Positions 18,259-28,047 of a stretch of 64,000 nt of DNA are shown here, one piece after another. The notes below the pieces were generated by a model. The model did not search any database and was not told where the DNA came from. It saw only the letters and a list, made by a program, of their open reading frames with translations. How positions within the stretch are numbered: position 1 is the first letter of the stretch; each line of letters opens with the position of its first letter. The DNA comes from Christiangramia forsetii KT0803 (GTDB lineage Bacteria; Bacteroidota; Bacteroidia; Flavobacteriales; Flavobacteriaceae), in assembly GCF_000060345.1 (NCBI RefSeq), contig NC_008571.1, positions 3,662,501 through 3,726,500 of the forward strand, read 5' to 3'. Position numbers and translations under genes: made by a program.

Positions 18259-18731
18259 TTCTTAGTTATATTTTTTTGAATTCCGCCTTCTTCCATGTGA
18301 ACGGTTTTCCAGCTTTCTTTTATTTCAGCTCCGGTGTTTTCATAGAATTCTATCGCATTTCTATTTCCTTCAGAAACCACCCATTCTATACGTTTAACGC
18401 CATGTTCATGCCCATATTTCACTACTTGTTGATAAAGTGCACCGCCAAGCCCAGTACCTCTAACACTTTCACGAACAATAAGGTCTTCCAAGTGAACGGT
18501 TCTGCCTTTCCAGGTGGAAAATCTAAAGTATACTAGCGCCATTCCTTCAATTGTGCCCGAAACATCCGCTACAAAGCATTTAAAATTGCCATGATCAAAA
18601 CCTTCTTTTTCAAGATCCTTAGTAGTGACCTCAACATCGTCCAGGTGATTTTCATGAGCTGCCAATTCTTTGATAAGTTCCAGAACCTGGTTCATATCTT
18701 CTCGTCTGGCTTCGCGTATAGTATATTTCAT
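18255..18731 (-). CDS. GNAT family N-acetyltransferase (paralogue A)
   Basis: A 158-residue GNAT, starting MKYTIREARREDMNQVLELI. The acetyl-CoA loop is VRGTGLGGALYQQVV (RxxGxG/A), preceded by the strand VHLEDLIVRE and followed by the IEFYENTGAE helix. This pattern fits the SAT/diamine acetyltransferase-like branch, whose substrates include polyamines and thialysine. The in-frame extension to 18776 lacks family character, so the ATG at 18729-18731 is chosen. It is coupled to aspartokinase through a 4-base overlap and has a close paralogue just upstream. Confidence 0.92.
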   Translation of the reverse strand: MKYTIREARREDMNQVLELIKELAAHENHLDDVEVTTKDLEKEGFDHGNFKCFVADVSGTIEGMALVYFRFSTWKGRTVHLEDLIVRESVRGTGLGGALYQQVVKYGHEHGVKRIEWVVSEGNRNAIEFYENTGAEIKESWKTVHMEEGGIQKNITKK

Positions 18732-18876
18732 CACTTTTATATTTATTATTTTTAACGGTCTAATGCAATTCGCCAATAATCATTTAGATAGGGATCAAAA
18801 TTTCTTATGACTTATTTTATAATTCAGATTTTTAACAAAAATACGGATTGAAATTCATAAGCCTATTAAAGCAGTC

Positions 18877-19365
18877 TTAAAGGATGCCCTTATTTTGAAG
18901 ATAGCTATGCATAGATTTTTCGTTTATTTGTACGGTATTCCAGTCTTCCATAACATCTGCTCCACTTCTACGGTAAAAATCTGCAGCTTCTTTATTCCAG
19001 TTGAGCACCACCCATTCTGCACGTTTTACCTTCTGTTCCGCAGCAAATTTTATCACTTTTGTATAAAGAGCAGAACCGAGTCCTTTTCCTCTGAATTTCT
19101 CCCTCACCACAAGATCTTCCAGGTGTACCGTTTTTCCTTTCCAGGTAGAATACCTAAAATAAAGAAGGGCCATTCCTTCAATTTTTCCATTAGCTTCAGC
19201 TACAAAACAATGGAAGGCAGGATTCTCTCCAAAGCCATCTCTAATTAAGTCATTTTCATCAATAATAACAGCTTCGGGTTCCTTTTCAAATACAGCAAGT
19301 TCATTGATGAGTTCCAAAACGGCTTTCATATCAACTTTTGTAGCTTTACGTATGTTAATTTCCAT
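18877..19365 (-). CDS. GNAT family N-acetyltransferase (paralogue B)
   Basis: A 162-residue GNAT, starting MEINIRKATKVDMKAVLELI. The acetyl-CoA loop is FRGKGLGSALYTKVI. It shares with its downstream neighbour the blocks EGMAL-YFR-STWKG-TVHLED and about half of all residues by eye, so the pair is a tandem duplication. The start is the ATG at 19363-19365; the six extra residues upstream look non-conserved. The substrate is not known; SAT-like diamine acetylation is possible. Confidence 0.92.
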   Translation of the reverse strand: MEINIRKATKVDMKAVLELINELAVFEKEPEAVIIDENDLIRDGFGENPAFHCFVAEANGKIEGMALLYFRYSTWKGKTVHLEDLVVREKFRGKGLGSALYTKVIKFAAEQKVKRAEWVVLNWNKEAADFYRRSGADVMEDWNTVQINEKSMHSYLQNKGIL

Positions 19366-19416
19366 GTAAATAGTTTTATACAAAAATAAACAATACTACT
19401 ATTGCAAGCGAAAACG

Positions 19417-19446
19417 TTGTAGTAAGTATAAAATTTAATACTTTAG
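19417..19446 (+). promoter_or_regulatory. Promoter of fbp
   Basis: TTG at 19417-19419 and TACTTTAG at 19439-19446 are separated by 19 bases, the usual spacing for the Bacteroidota primary sigma factor. The -7 box differs from TAnnTTTG at one base. The fbp start is 22 bases downstream. Confidence 0.6.
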
Positions 19447-19468
19447 CCAGCGAAAAACAAAAGCATCG

Positions 19469-20515
19469 ATGTCTAAGCCAAATCAAACCCTTGGAGAGTT
19501 TATTATAGAAAATCAATCAGATTTCCCGGGTTCTTCGGGAGAGCTTTCCAGGTTGATCAATTCTTTACGATTAGCAGCCAAAGTAGTAAATCACGAAGTT
19601 AATAAAGCCGGACTGGTAGATATTATTGGCGCTTATGGAGAAACCAATGTTCAGGGTGAAGATCAGCAAAAGCTGGATGTGTATGCGAATAATAAATTTA
19701 TTCAAACCTTAACCAACAGGGAGATCGTTTGTGGAATTGCTTCCGAAGAAAATGACGATTTTATCCAGATTGAAGGACATAAGGGAGATCACCAGAATAA
19801 ATATGTGGTTTTAATGGATCCTTTGGATGGAAGCTCTAACATTGATGTAAATGTTTCTGTAGGAACTATTTTTTCTATTTATCAAAGAGTAACTCCAGTG
19901 GGAACGCCGGTTCAAAAAGAAGATTTTCTTCAGCCGGGAAATAAGCAGGTAGCTGCGGGATATATTATTTACGGAACTTCAACCATGCTGGTTTACACAA
20001 CCGGGCATGGAGTAAATGGCTTTACCCTGAATCCTGCATTGGGTTCCTGGTATTTATCTCATCCAGATATGAAATTTCCGGAAGAAGGGCAGATATACTC
20101 TATAAACGAAGGGAATTATATTCATTTTCCACAGGGAGTAAAAGATTATATTAAATATTGCCAGCAGGAAGAAGGGAACCGACCATATACTTCGAGATAT
20201 ATTGGTTCAATGGTTTCAGATATTCATAGAAACATGATCAAAGGTGGGATCTTTATGTATCCAAAAAGTTCTAAAGCCAGTGAAGGGAAACTAAGACTGC
20301 TGTATGAATGTAATCCGTTTGCATTTATTACCGAACAGGCCGGGGGAAAAGCCAGTGATGGTTTTCAAAGGATCATGGATATTGATCCTACAGAATTACA
20401 TCAGCGTGTGCCTTTCTTCTGCGGAAGCAAAAAAATGGTGGAAAAAGCAGAAGAATTTATGGCAAATGCGAAGGCTAATCCTCAGTCTCAGGAATTTTCC
20501 TTTTCAAGCAAGTAG
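19469..20515 (+). CDS. fbp: Fructose-1,6-bisphosphatase, class I
   Basis: FBPase removes the 1-phosphate of fructose 1,6-bisphosphate, the committed step of gluconeogenesis. The metal site is in SEENDDF and [20 protein letters not shown], the substrate region in [22 protein letters not shown], and the C-terminal [18 protein letters not shown] motif is intact. Length 348 is normal. The last 28 bases run into the end of the opposite-strand TerB-like gene. Confidence 0.98.
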   Translation: MSKPNQTLGEFIIENQSDFPGSSGELSRLINSLRLAAKVVNHEVNKAGLVDIIGAYGETNVQGEDQQKLDVYANNKFIQTLTNREIVCGIASEENDDFIQIEGHKGDHQNKYVVLMDPLDGSSNIDVNVSVGTIFSIYQRVTPVGTPVQKEDFLQPGNKQVAAGYIIYGTSTMLVYTTGHGVNGFTLNPALGSWYLSHPDMKFPEEGQIYSINEGNYIHFPQGVKDYIKYCQQEEGNRPYTSRYIGSMVSDIHRNMIKGGIFMYPKSSKASEGKLRLLYECNPFAFITEQAGGKASDGFQRIMDIDPTELHQRVPFFCGSKKMVEKAEEFMANAKANPQSQEFSFSSK

Positions 20516-20919
20516 CGATAATCTTCAAAATTCAGCTGTCCGCTAAAAATCTGTATAGAGCGCTTAATAATACCTTCAGAAGCCTGGCTTGAGAAGCCAA
20601 GACCTATTGCGTATTTTTTGATCAGCTCAGTTTCCTCATCATCAATAATATGATCTGCAAAAATTATTCTGAAAAGATCATGAAGACGTTCCAGTCTTCT
20701 TTCAATGCTGTTATAAGAAGACAAAGGAAAAGACTTAGGGTTTTCTATAACCTTGGCATATTCATCTTCACTAATATCAAGTTTTCTCGCAAAACGTTTA
20801 AGAAGTAATTCTTCATCCTCATTGATGTCGCCATCAACGGCAGCAAGGTTCACAATAGAAGCGAAGTGACTAAGGTTACGTAAGTGCTCTCCCGAGCCAA
20901 ATAAATCTGAAAAGGACAT
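20488..20919 (-). CDS. TerB-like (tellurite resistance TerB family) protein
   Basis: A small helical protein (143 residues from [12 protein letters not shown]). It has two matching metal-binding-like acidic turns typical of TerB folds: [19 protein letters not shown] and [18 protein letters not shown]. The genome context has no terC, terD or terZ, so a direct role in tellurite resistance is not implied; stand-alone TerB domains occur widely. The ATG at 20917-20919 is preferred over an ATG eight codons upstream. It overlaps the fbp 3' end by 28 bases tail to tail. Confidence 0.85.
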   Translation of the reverse strand: MSFSDLFGSGEHLRNLSHFASIVNLAAVDGDINEDEELLLKRFARKLDISEDEYAKVIENPKSFPLSSYNSIERRLERLHDLFRIIFADHIIDDEETELIKKYAIGLGFSSQASEGIIKRSIQIFSGQLNFEDYRYLLEKENS

Positions 20920-21073
20920 TCTAGTAATGTTTTTATTATACAAATATAGTTAAACAAGTATGTTTTTAGCATTTGGCGGCATGGAAAATAAACCTAGTCA
21001 ATCGCTAATCTTTTCTTAATCCTTTCAGGTTGAAAATTCTATTCTTTAATTTCAATGTCCTTCAAGTAAATTT

Positions 21074-22096
21074 ATGGAAATACCTTTATTAGCTTTTAAT
21101 GAGAATGGCATTTACTGTGCTGCGGCAGATGTATATCTGGATCCGTGGAAACCGGTAGATAAAGCTATTATTTCCCATGGACATGCCGATCATTCCCGCT
21201 GGGGACATAAAAAATATATAACCCATCACAGCAATGTGCCTATCATTAAGCACCGGCTTGGGGATATTGTAGTTTCAGGAGTTGAATGGAATGAAAATTT
21301 TACGATTAACGGCGTGAAATTCTCTTTGCATCCTGCCGGTCATATTATAGGTTCTTCCCAGATAAGGGTTGAATATAAGGGCGAAGTCTGGGTTTTTACC
21401 GGGGATTATAAAACCGAAGATGATGGCGTCGCTGTTCCATACGAACCCGTAAAATGCGACACGTTCATTACTGAATGTACTTTTGGTCTTCCGGCTTTTA
21501 AATGGATTCCGCAGAAACAGGTTTTTGATGATATTAATAACTGGTGGCAGCAAAACCAGGATGATGGAAGAACATCTGTGCTTTTTGGATATTCTTTAGG
21601 TAAAGCTCAGCGACTGCTGAAACATTTGGATACATCTATCGGTAAAATATATACCCACGGAGCTATTGAAAATATGACCGAAGTACTGAGAGATCAGATA
21701 GATTTCCCGGAAACTACAAGGATTACCAGGGAGACCAAAAAAGAAGAGATCAAAGGAAATATAGTGCTGGCGCCGGGAAGTGCACACGGTACTACCTGGA
21801 TCAAGAAAATGGTGCCTTATGTGACTGCCTCGGCAAGTGGCTGGATGACGTTTAGAGGGGCGAGACGCAGAAGGGCGATAGATAAAGGATTTGTGCTAAG
21901 CGATCACTGTGACTGGCAGGGATTGTTGAAATCTATAAAAGAAACCGGTTGTGAAAAAGTGATCTGCACGCATGGCTATACCGATATTTTCTCCAGATTT
22001 CTGAGGGAACAGGGATATGACGCCAGAACCGAAGAAACTCAATACGAGGGAGAAGCTGGCCAGATGGAAAGCGACAAAGAAAAAGATTCAGAATGA
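21074..22096 (+). CDS. Ligase-associated DNA exonuclease (metallo-beta-lactamase fold)
   Basis: An MBL-fold nuclease of 340 residues related to SNM1/CPSF enzymes and Exo in bacterial ligase-associated repair loci. The zinc motif SHGHADH is at 34-40 (His35, His37, Asp39, His40), with further ligands in HPAGHIIGS, FTGDYKT and VLSDHCDW. The sequence SDHCDWQGLL and the late CTHGY are characteristic of this group. It overlaps the DNA ligase gene by 4 bases, which supports a joint role in end processing and sealing. Confidence 0.94.
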   Translation: MEIPLLAFNENGIYCAAADVYLDPWKPVDKAIISHGHADHSRWGHKKYITHHSNVPIIKHRLGDIVVSGVEWNENFTINGVKFSLHPAGHIIGSSQIRVEYKGEVWVFTGDYKTEDDGVAVPYEPVKCDTFITECTFGLPAFKWIPQKQVFDDINNWWQQNQDDGRTSVLFGYSLGKAQRLLKHLDTSIGKIYTHGAIENMTEVLRDQIDFPETTRITRETKKEEIKGNIVLAPGSAHGTTWIKKMVPYVTASASGWMTFRGARRRRAIDKGFVLSDHCDWQGLLKSIKETGCEKVICTHGYTDIFSRFLREQGYDARTEETQYEGEAGQMESDKEKDSE

Positions 22097-23685
22097 AGGC
22101 ATTTGCAGATCTTATTAAAACGCTGGACAGCACTAATAAAACCACTTTAAAGGTAGCGGCACTTACCGAATATTTTAATAATGCGCCGCCAAAAGATAAA
22201 GTGTGGACCATTGCGATATTGAGTCATAGAAGACCACCACGTCCTGTAAATACTACGCTTATGCGTGAGTGGGCATCAGAATTATCAAAAATTCCACTAT
22301 GGCTTTTTGAAGAATCTTATCATATTGTAGGTGATCTTGCTGAAACTATTGCCCTGGTAATACCACCTGCCGATGAATCATCTGAGAAAAGTCTGAATCA
22401 ATTTCTACAGGAAATCGTTGAGTTGAAAAAGAAATCTGAAGAAGAGAAGAAAGCTTATCTTTTTGATAACTGGCTGAACTTGAACTATTATGAACGCTTT
22501 GTTTTTACAAAGCTCATTACCGGAAGTTTCAGAATTGGGGTAAGTCAGAAATTAATGACCCGTGCGCTTTCCAAAGCGACTAGTATTGACGAAGATATCC
22601 TCGCCTATAAACTGATGGGCAACTGGGAACCTTCAAAAATCACTTTTGAGAAACTGATTCTGGAAGAGAATGAGGAAAATTTTCTTTCCAAACCCTATCC
22701 TTTTTACCTGGCCTACGCTATTGAAGGAGAACCGCAAGATTTAGGGGATGTTTCCCAATGGAGTGCAGAACATAAATGGGATGGAATACGTTCGCAGGTA
22801 ATTATAAGGAATGATGAACTTTTTGTCTGGAGCCGGGGGGAAGAATTGGTTACCGATAAATATCCGGAATTTGAGGCATTGGTAGAAGCTATTCCAAATG
22901 GGACAGTGATAGACGGTGAAATTTTACCATTTCCGAAGGGGGAAATAGGAACCTTTAAGGACCTCCAAACCAGGATAGGTAGAAAAAATATAAGTAAGAA
23001 ACTGCTGGAGAAAACGCCGGTAATTCTGAAAGCTTATGATGTTCTGGAATGGGAAGGAGAGGATATTAGAAATATTGCATTTGGCGAGCGTAGAAAAATT
23101 CTCGAAAAATTATACTATAAAGTGAAATCTGAAGAACTGCCTTTACATTTATCTGAAAGCATTCGATTTAAGAGTTGGGAAGAAGCGGCCCAGGTGCGGG
23201 AAAATTCCAGGGAAGTAAAATCTGAAGGCTTAATGCTGAAAAGATTGGATTCTCCTTATTTAGTTGGTAGGAAAAAGGGAGATTGGTGGAAGTGGAAGGT
23301 GGATCCTTTAACCATTGATGGGGTTCTTACTTATGCCATGAGAGGTCATGGTAGGAGAAGCAATTTATTTACCGATTATACTTTTGGGCTTTGGGATGAA
23401 GAAAATAAAGAATTGGTAACTTTTGCCAAAGCCTATTCCGGGTTAACCGATAAAGAGTTTAGAAGCCTGGATGCCTGGATCAAGAAAAATACCCTGGAGC
23501 GTTTTGGCCCGGTCAGAAGTGTAACTCCGCATCATGTTTTTGAAATAGCTTTTGAAGGCATTGCAGAATCTAAAAGACATAAAAGCGGTGTAGCAACCAG
23601 GTTCCCGAGAATTCTACGCTGGCGGAAAGATAAAAAGATGGAGGATGCCAATACGCTGGAAGATCTCAAAAATTTGATTCCCTGA
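22093..23685 (+). CDS. ATP-dependent DNA ligase
   Basis: A 530-residue ATP-dependent ligase of the LigB/LigC-like, ligase-associated type, additional to the NAD-dependent replicative LigA expected elsewhere. The N-terminal 200 residues are the helical DNA-binding domain. The adenylation site is EHKWDGIRSQV with nucleophile Lys228; VIDGEIL, EGLMLKRLDSPY and WWKWKVDP are the later nucleotidyltransferase motifs. The OB domain follows with FTDYTFGLWDE. It forms an operon with the exonuclease, and the related helicase lies 1.9 kb downstream. Confidence 0.96.
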   Translation: MKAFADLIKTLDSTNKTTLKVAALTEYFNNAPPKDKVWTIAILSHRRPPRPVNTTLMREWASELSKIPLWLFEESYHIVGDLAETIALVIPPADESSEKSLNQFLQEIVELKKKSEEEKKAYLFDNWLNLNYYERFVFTKLITGSFRIGVSQKLMTRALSKATSIDEDILAYKLMGNWEPSKITFEKLILEENEENFLSKPYPFYLAYAIEGEPQDLGDVSQWSAEHKWDGIRSQVIIRNDELFVWSRGEELVTDKYPEFEALVEAIPNGTVIDGEILPFPKGEIGTFKDLQTRIGRKNISKKLLEKTPVILKAYDVLEWEGEDIRNIAFGERRKILEKLYYKVKSEELPLHLSESIRFKSWEEAAQVRENSREVKSEGLMLKRLDSPYLVGRKKGDWWKWKVDPLTIDGVLTYAMRGHGRRSNLFTDYTFGLWDEENKELVTFAKAYSGLTDKEFRSLDAWIKKNTLERFGPVRSVTPHHVFEIAFEGIAESKRHKSGVATRFPRILRWRKDKKMEDANTLEDLKNLIP

Positions 23686-24738
23686 TTAGTTTCTTCGAGC
23701 CATCCCCAGGATCTCCCGTTGAAATTTCCTATCGTTGATCAAAATTTCAAAGAATTCTTCGATATAATTTATTGTTCCAATGTATTCTTTCTCACTCTCA
23801 AACAGATATTCACATTTTTGAATAGCTTCTAAAATTGGTAAGCGATTGGCGATAAATTCAATTCTTACTTGATTAAAAAGATTCGGGTCTCTCTGGAAAC
23901 CTCGGTACATACGCTGAGTGACTTTTTCGATCTCCAGTTTTTTATCATTTATTTGAGATACTGTTGCGTAACTTGCATTTACCATTCCTGCCATGTCAAA
24001 ATCATACGGAACAGGAATAATCTGGCCTTCCAGAAAGATAGATTTTGAATTATGCTGGTAGGCATTAGAGAAATCTGTATTTCCAATCATAAACTGAAAA
24101 AAGGAGTTTTTCACAGATTCCAGTGCCATCTGGTTCATAGGATGGGTGTTGGACGCTAAGACTTTCCCGCCAATGCGTTTTGCCACGTGCTTATCATCTT
24201 CTATAAAAAACCCTTTGAGCTCATGTGTCCTGTTATTTTTCGTTTTAACTTCCTCATAGTTTATTTCAACCAGGCGGGTTTGAAAATGAAAAGGAGAGAC
24301 GATCTCATAAAGTTTATAAGCCAGATATTCTTTGATCACATTATCGTTATTATCTCGCTGAATTAAACACGGCAGGACCAGTTTAAGATTTTTATGACCT
24401 TCAAAAGGAGTGTTCTTGGCCTCCTTTTTTTTTATCTTCACTTTTATAGGAGCGTAATAGCAATTTTTTAATCTGAAATTACCCCGTTGCCGTATTCTCA
24501 CCTCCAGAGAATCCCATTTGTTTTCGGTTTCAAACACCAGGTAACTATCAATATAGGTAGAATCGTTGGTGACTTTTTTAATATCTTTATTAGAATACTT
24601 CATAGAAATATTCATTATTCCTTCTTCAGAAAACAGCGAAGAGAAGCTCTCCGGAAGATCTTGGATATCATCCTGGGAATAGGAGCTGAAAAAGAAAAAA
24701 GTAGGGATAAGAATGATGAGGAAAGTTCGCTTATCCAT
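23686..24738 (-). CDS. Exported CotH-kinase-like protein
   Basis: The 350-residue product starts with a signal-like hydrophobic segment (about residues 5-21, ending SSYSQ). No exact match is recognised, but the order of motifs fits CotH-type secretory kinases: RQRGNFR at 83-89 (G-loop-like), a basic stretch APIKVKIKKK, VIKEYLAYKLYEIV, GFFIEDD, FQFMIGNTDFSN at 215-225, and PVPYDFDMAG at 243-251 with a DFD triad. CotH proteins phosphorylate other secreted proteins on serine. Its stop abuts the ligase stop without a single base between them, on the other strand. Confidence 0.65.
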   Translation of the reverse strand: MDKRTFLIILIPTFFFFSSYSQDDIQDLPESFSSLFSEEGIMNISMKYSNKDIKKVTNDSTYIDSYLVFETENKWDSLEVRIRQRGNFRLKNCYYAPIKVKIKKKEAKNTPFEGHKNLKLVLPCLIQRDNNDNVIKEYLAYKLYEIVSPFHFQTRLVEINYEEVKTKNNRTHELKGFFIEDDKHVAKRIGGKVLASNTHPMNQMALESVKNSFFQFMIGNTDFSNAYQHNSKSIFLEGQIIPVPYDFDMAGMVNASYATVSQINDKKLEIEKVTQRMYRGFQRDPNLFNQVRIEFIANRLPILEAIQKCEYLFESEKEYIGTINYIEEFFEILINDRKFQREILGMARRN

Positions 24739-24818
24739 AATTATAGTATATATTTATCTAAAATATTAAAAATCAAGGTATTAGAAAATATTATTCCATA
24801 ATAAATTACAGGACTATC

Positions 24819-25517
24819 GTGACCTTGCTTATTTCAGCTTTGATTACGTTTTTAGCTTTGAGGTTTGATTTAGACTTCAATGTAGACCTCACTTTGCTTA
24901 GTATTGCCATCATATTTCCACTGGTTTTCACTATTCGCGGTTCGTTTAAACGAAGGGAAAAAGCTCTGGAACATTTAAGTGATTTTATAAGTGCGGTAAA
25001 AACGCTGAAATACTTTTTAGTGAGTAATGAAGAACTCTCTCCAGAGCAGAAATTAAAAGTTGAGACTATGCTTACCGAGATCAATAATAGAACACTTGAA
25101 CATCTTTCCAAACGGGATAATGATATTAAACTCTTAGATGAAGACTCCCATAAGATCTATAAATTTGTGCTTGATGAAGACAATCTTATTCCTGCAAAAT
25201 TAAAAGACCGTGTGTTTAAATATATGAAAGACATGCACGAGAGTATTGAGAATCTACATGCCATACATACGCACAGGACTCCTATTAGCCTGATGGCTTA
25301 TTGCGAGATCTTTATATATATTTTTCCGTTTATTTATGCTCCTACCATTATCTATAACCTTGGGATGAGCGATGGAGACTGGATCGCATATTTTATAGTT
25401 TTGTTAACCCAGTTTATTCTAATCTCTTTGTATAATATCCAGAATCAACTGGAGTATCCGTTTGATAATATTGGTATGGACGATATCAACCTTGATAATT
25501 TTAAAATAGAGCGTTAG
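24819..25517 (+). CDS. Bestrophin-like membrane protein (start uncertain)
   Basis: The frame gives 232 residues from a GTG. Two hydrophobic segments near the N-terminus, a long soluble helical centre, then HRTPISLMAYCEIFIYIFP, two further membrane segments, and the tail IQNQLEYPFDNIGMDDINLD. That tail resembles the conserved (N/D)PFG..xDLxL motif of bestrophin anion channels, with FDNIG in place of FG. The frame stays open upstream of the GTG to 24762 and reads KNQGIRKYYSIINYRTIV, which looks like a real cytoplasmic N-terminus; an ATT at 24765 could be the true start. Channel activity is inferred. Confidence 0.65.
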   Translation: MTLLISALITFLALRFDLDFNVDLTLLSIAIIFPLVFTIRGSFKRREKALEHLSDFISAVKTLKYFLVSNEELSPEQKLKVETMLTEINNRTLEHLSKRDNDIKLLDEDSHKIYKFVLDEDNLIPAKLKDRVFKYMKDMHESIENLHAIHTHRTPISLMAYCEIFIYIFPFIYAPTIIYNLGMSDGDWIAYFIVLLTQFILISLYNIQNQLEYPFDNIGMDDINLDNFKIER

Positions 25518-25578
25518 CTCCTTATTATTAGTTTTCAATGAACCCGAAGTATTTTTCCAATTTAATCCCATATTTCTC

Positions 25579-28047
25579 TTGAAAAGAGCTGATCTTTTGC
25601 AGCTTGCTGAAAACTGGTTTTCTGAAAATGACTGGAAGCCTTTCAAATTTCAGAAAGATACCTGGAAAGCATATTTACAGAAAAAAAATGGATTGCTTAA
25701 TGCGCCTACGGGAAGCGGAAAAACCTATGCCCTGTGGGTTCCCATTGTTTTAGACTACATTAAAAAAAATCCCGATTACCAAACCAAACATAAAAAGGGA
25801 TTAAAAGCGATCTGGATCACTCCCTTGCGAGCGCTTTCCGTAGAAATTGAACAGGCGGCCAGCAGGTTTGCCGAAGAAATGGGCACTCAGTTCACGGTAG
25901 GAATAAGAACCGGAGATACTTCTCAAAAGGAACGCGCTGCCCAGAAAAAAGCAATGCCCGATCTTTTAATTACGACTCCGGAAAGCCTTCATCTGCTATT
26001 ATCTTCCAAGAATTACGATAAAACTTTTGAAGGCCTTCAGGCAATTGTTATAGATGAGTGGCATGAACTTTTAGGCACTAAGCGCGGAGTGCAGGTAGAA
26101 CTGGCTTTGTCCAGACTGAAGACCGTTTCTAAAGATCTGCGGGTCTGGGGAATTTCGGCAACTATAGGAAACCTGGAACAGGCTCGGGAAGTTTTGCTAG
26201 GACCAACTTCTGAAGCCTTGAAAAATTCAGTAATGATCAGGGCAAACTTGAAAAAGAAGATCGAGGTGAGATCTATCATCCCTGATAAAATGGAAAAATT
26301 TCCCTGGCGAGGACATTTGGGATTGCATCTTCTGGATGAGGTGGTTCCCATTATTAATAATTCCAGAACTACGCTGCTTTTTACGAATACCCGCTCGCAA
26401 TGTGAACTCTGGTTTCAAAAATTAATGCATAAATATCCTGAATTTGCGGGGGAAGTAGCCATGCACCATGGGAGTATTAATAAAGAAACCCGGCTTTGGG
26501 TAGAGCAGGCCATTAGAAATGAAAGTCTGAAAGCAGTGGTTTGTACTTCCAGTCTTGACCTGGGTGTGGATTTCGCTCCGGTGGAAACCATCGTCCAAAT
26601 AGGCGGGCCAAAGGGAGTTGCGAGATTTTTACAGCGTGCAGGTCGTAGTGGTCACCAACCGGGGAAAGTTAGCGTTATATATTTTCTACCAACCCATGCC
26701 ATAGAACTTATTGAAGCTTCTGCACTACAAAAAGCGGTACAAAAACAGGCTGTGGAAGATAGAATTCCATATTTAATGAGTTTTGATGTACTGGTGCAAT
26801 ATTTGAATTCGCTGGCGGTTTCTGATGGGTTTTATCCGAAAGAAATTTATCCGGAGATCGCTTCAACTTTTTGTTTCCAGGGAATTACTCCCGAGCAATG
26901 GACATGGATCCTGAATTTTATTACCAAAGGCAGCCAGAGTCTGCAAGCCTATGATGAATATAAAAAAGTGGAGATCGAAGAGGATGGTAGGTTCAAAATA
27001 AATAATCGCGGAGTGGCTATGCGTCACCGCCTGCAAATAGGAACTATCGTAAGCGATGCCATGTTGAGCGTAAAATATATGAAAGGCGGCTATATTGGAA
27101 CTATGGAAGAATGGTTTATTTCCAAACTTAAGCCGGGGGATGTATTTACCTTTGCAGGAAGAAATTTAGAGTTGGTGCGGATCAAAAATATGCAGGTACT
27201 GGTTCGAAAATCTTCAAAGAAAACTTCAAAAGTACCTAGCTGGATGGGTGGGAGAATGACATTTTCAGCACAAATGAGTGAATTGCTGAGGGAAGAAATG
27301 TATACCGCATCAAGGCTTGAAGAAGGTGAAAAGTCGACTAAGGAACTTATGGCCTTATCCGGGATTTTTGAAAGACAAAAGAAAGATTCAATTATTCCAA
27401 AAAGCGATGAGTTTCTTATCGAAACTTTTAAAACGAGAGAAGGATATCATGCGGTTTTTTATCCATTTGAAGGCAGATTTGTGCATGAAGCTTTAGGAAG
27501 TCTCCTGGCCTACCGAATAAGTCTTTTATCGCCTATCAGTTTTTCCATTGCCTTTAATGATTACGGATTTGAACTTCTTTCAGATCAGGAGATCGATATG
27601 CAACAGGTGCTAGATAATAACCTGTTTAGCGCAGAATATTTGATGGATGATCTCTATAAAAGCCTGAATGCAACTGAGATGGCACGAAGGAAATTCCGTG
27701 ACATTGCGGTGGTGGCAGGCCTTGTCTTTACCGGGTATCCGAATAAACTGGTAAAAAGCAAACATCTTCAGTCTAATTCGCAGCTATTGTTCAGTGTTTT
27801 CAGGGATTATGAAGAAGATAATTTGTTATATCAGCAAGCATTCAGGGAAACATTTGAACATCAACTGGAAGAAGGAAGATTGAGATTGTCCCTGGAACGA
27901 ATAGAAGATCAGGAAATAGAATGGCGAAAATGTGAAAAACCAACGCCTTTCTCTTTTCCGATTATAACCGATAGGCTACGGGAAAAATTGTCTTCAGAAA
28001 AACTGGAAGATAGAATACGAAGAATGCTGAAGCAGCTGGAAAATTAA
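25579..28047 (+). CDS. Ligase-associated DEXH-box helicase (Lhr-like)
   Basis: An SF2 helicase of 822 residues. Walker A is APTGSGKT at 42-49 and the Walker B box is DEWH at 159-162, the DExH form of the Lhr family. ISATIGN is motif III, SSLDLGVDF and QRAGRSGHQPG are motifs IVa-VI, and the C-terminal winged-helix and Lhr core regions follow. It is the helicase usually encoded with the ligase-associated exonuclease and ATP-dependent ligase. The start is TTG (MKRADLLQL); no in-frame ATG lies close upstream. The final stop overlaps the opposite-strand DUF1440 gene by 4 bases. Confidence 0.94.
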   Translation: MKRADLLQLAENWFSENDWKPFKFQKDTWKAYLQKKNGLLNAPTGSGKTYALWVPIVLDYIKKNPDYQTKHKKGLKAIWITPLRALSVEIEQAASRFAEEMGTQFTVGIRTGDTSQKERAAQKKAMPDLLITTPESLHLLLSSKNYDKTFEGLQAIVIDEWHELLGTKRGVQVELALSRLKTVSKDLRVWGISATIGNLEQAREVLLGPTSEALKNSVMIRANLKKKIEVRSIIPDKMEKFPWRGHLGLHLLDEVVPIINNSRTTLLFTNTRSQCELWFQKLMHKYPEFAGEVAMHHGSINKETRLWVEQAIRNESLKAVVCTSSLDLGVDFAPVETIVQIGGPKGVARFLQRAGRSGHQPGKVSVIYFLPTHAIELIEASALQKAVQKQAVEDRIPYLMSFDVLVQYLNSLAVSDGFYPKEIYPEIASTFCFQGITPEQWTWILNFITKGSQSLQAYDEYKKVEIEEDGRFKINNRGVAMRHRLQIGTIVSDAMLSVKYMKGGYIGTMEEWFISKLKPGDVFTFAGRNLELVRIKNMQVLVRKSSKKTSKVPSWMGGRMTFSAQMSELLREEMYTASRLEEGEKSTKELMALSGIFERQKKDSIIPKSDEFLIETFKTREGYHAVFYPFEGRFVHEALGSLLAYRISLLSPISFSIAFNDYGFELLSDQEIDMQQVLDNNLFSAEYLMDDLYKSLNATEMARRKFRDIAVVAGLVFTGYPNKLVKSKHLQSNSQLLFSVFRDYEEDNLLYQQAFRETFEHQLEEGRLRLSLERIEDQEIEWRKCEKPTPFSFPIITDRLREKLSSEKLEDRIRRMLKQLEN

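Noticed and set aside
20488-20919. Tellurite resistance locus
   Set aside because: Only a stand-alone TerB-like domain is present, without terC, terD, terZ or terE.
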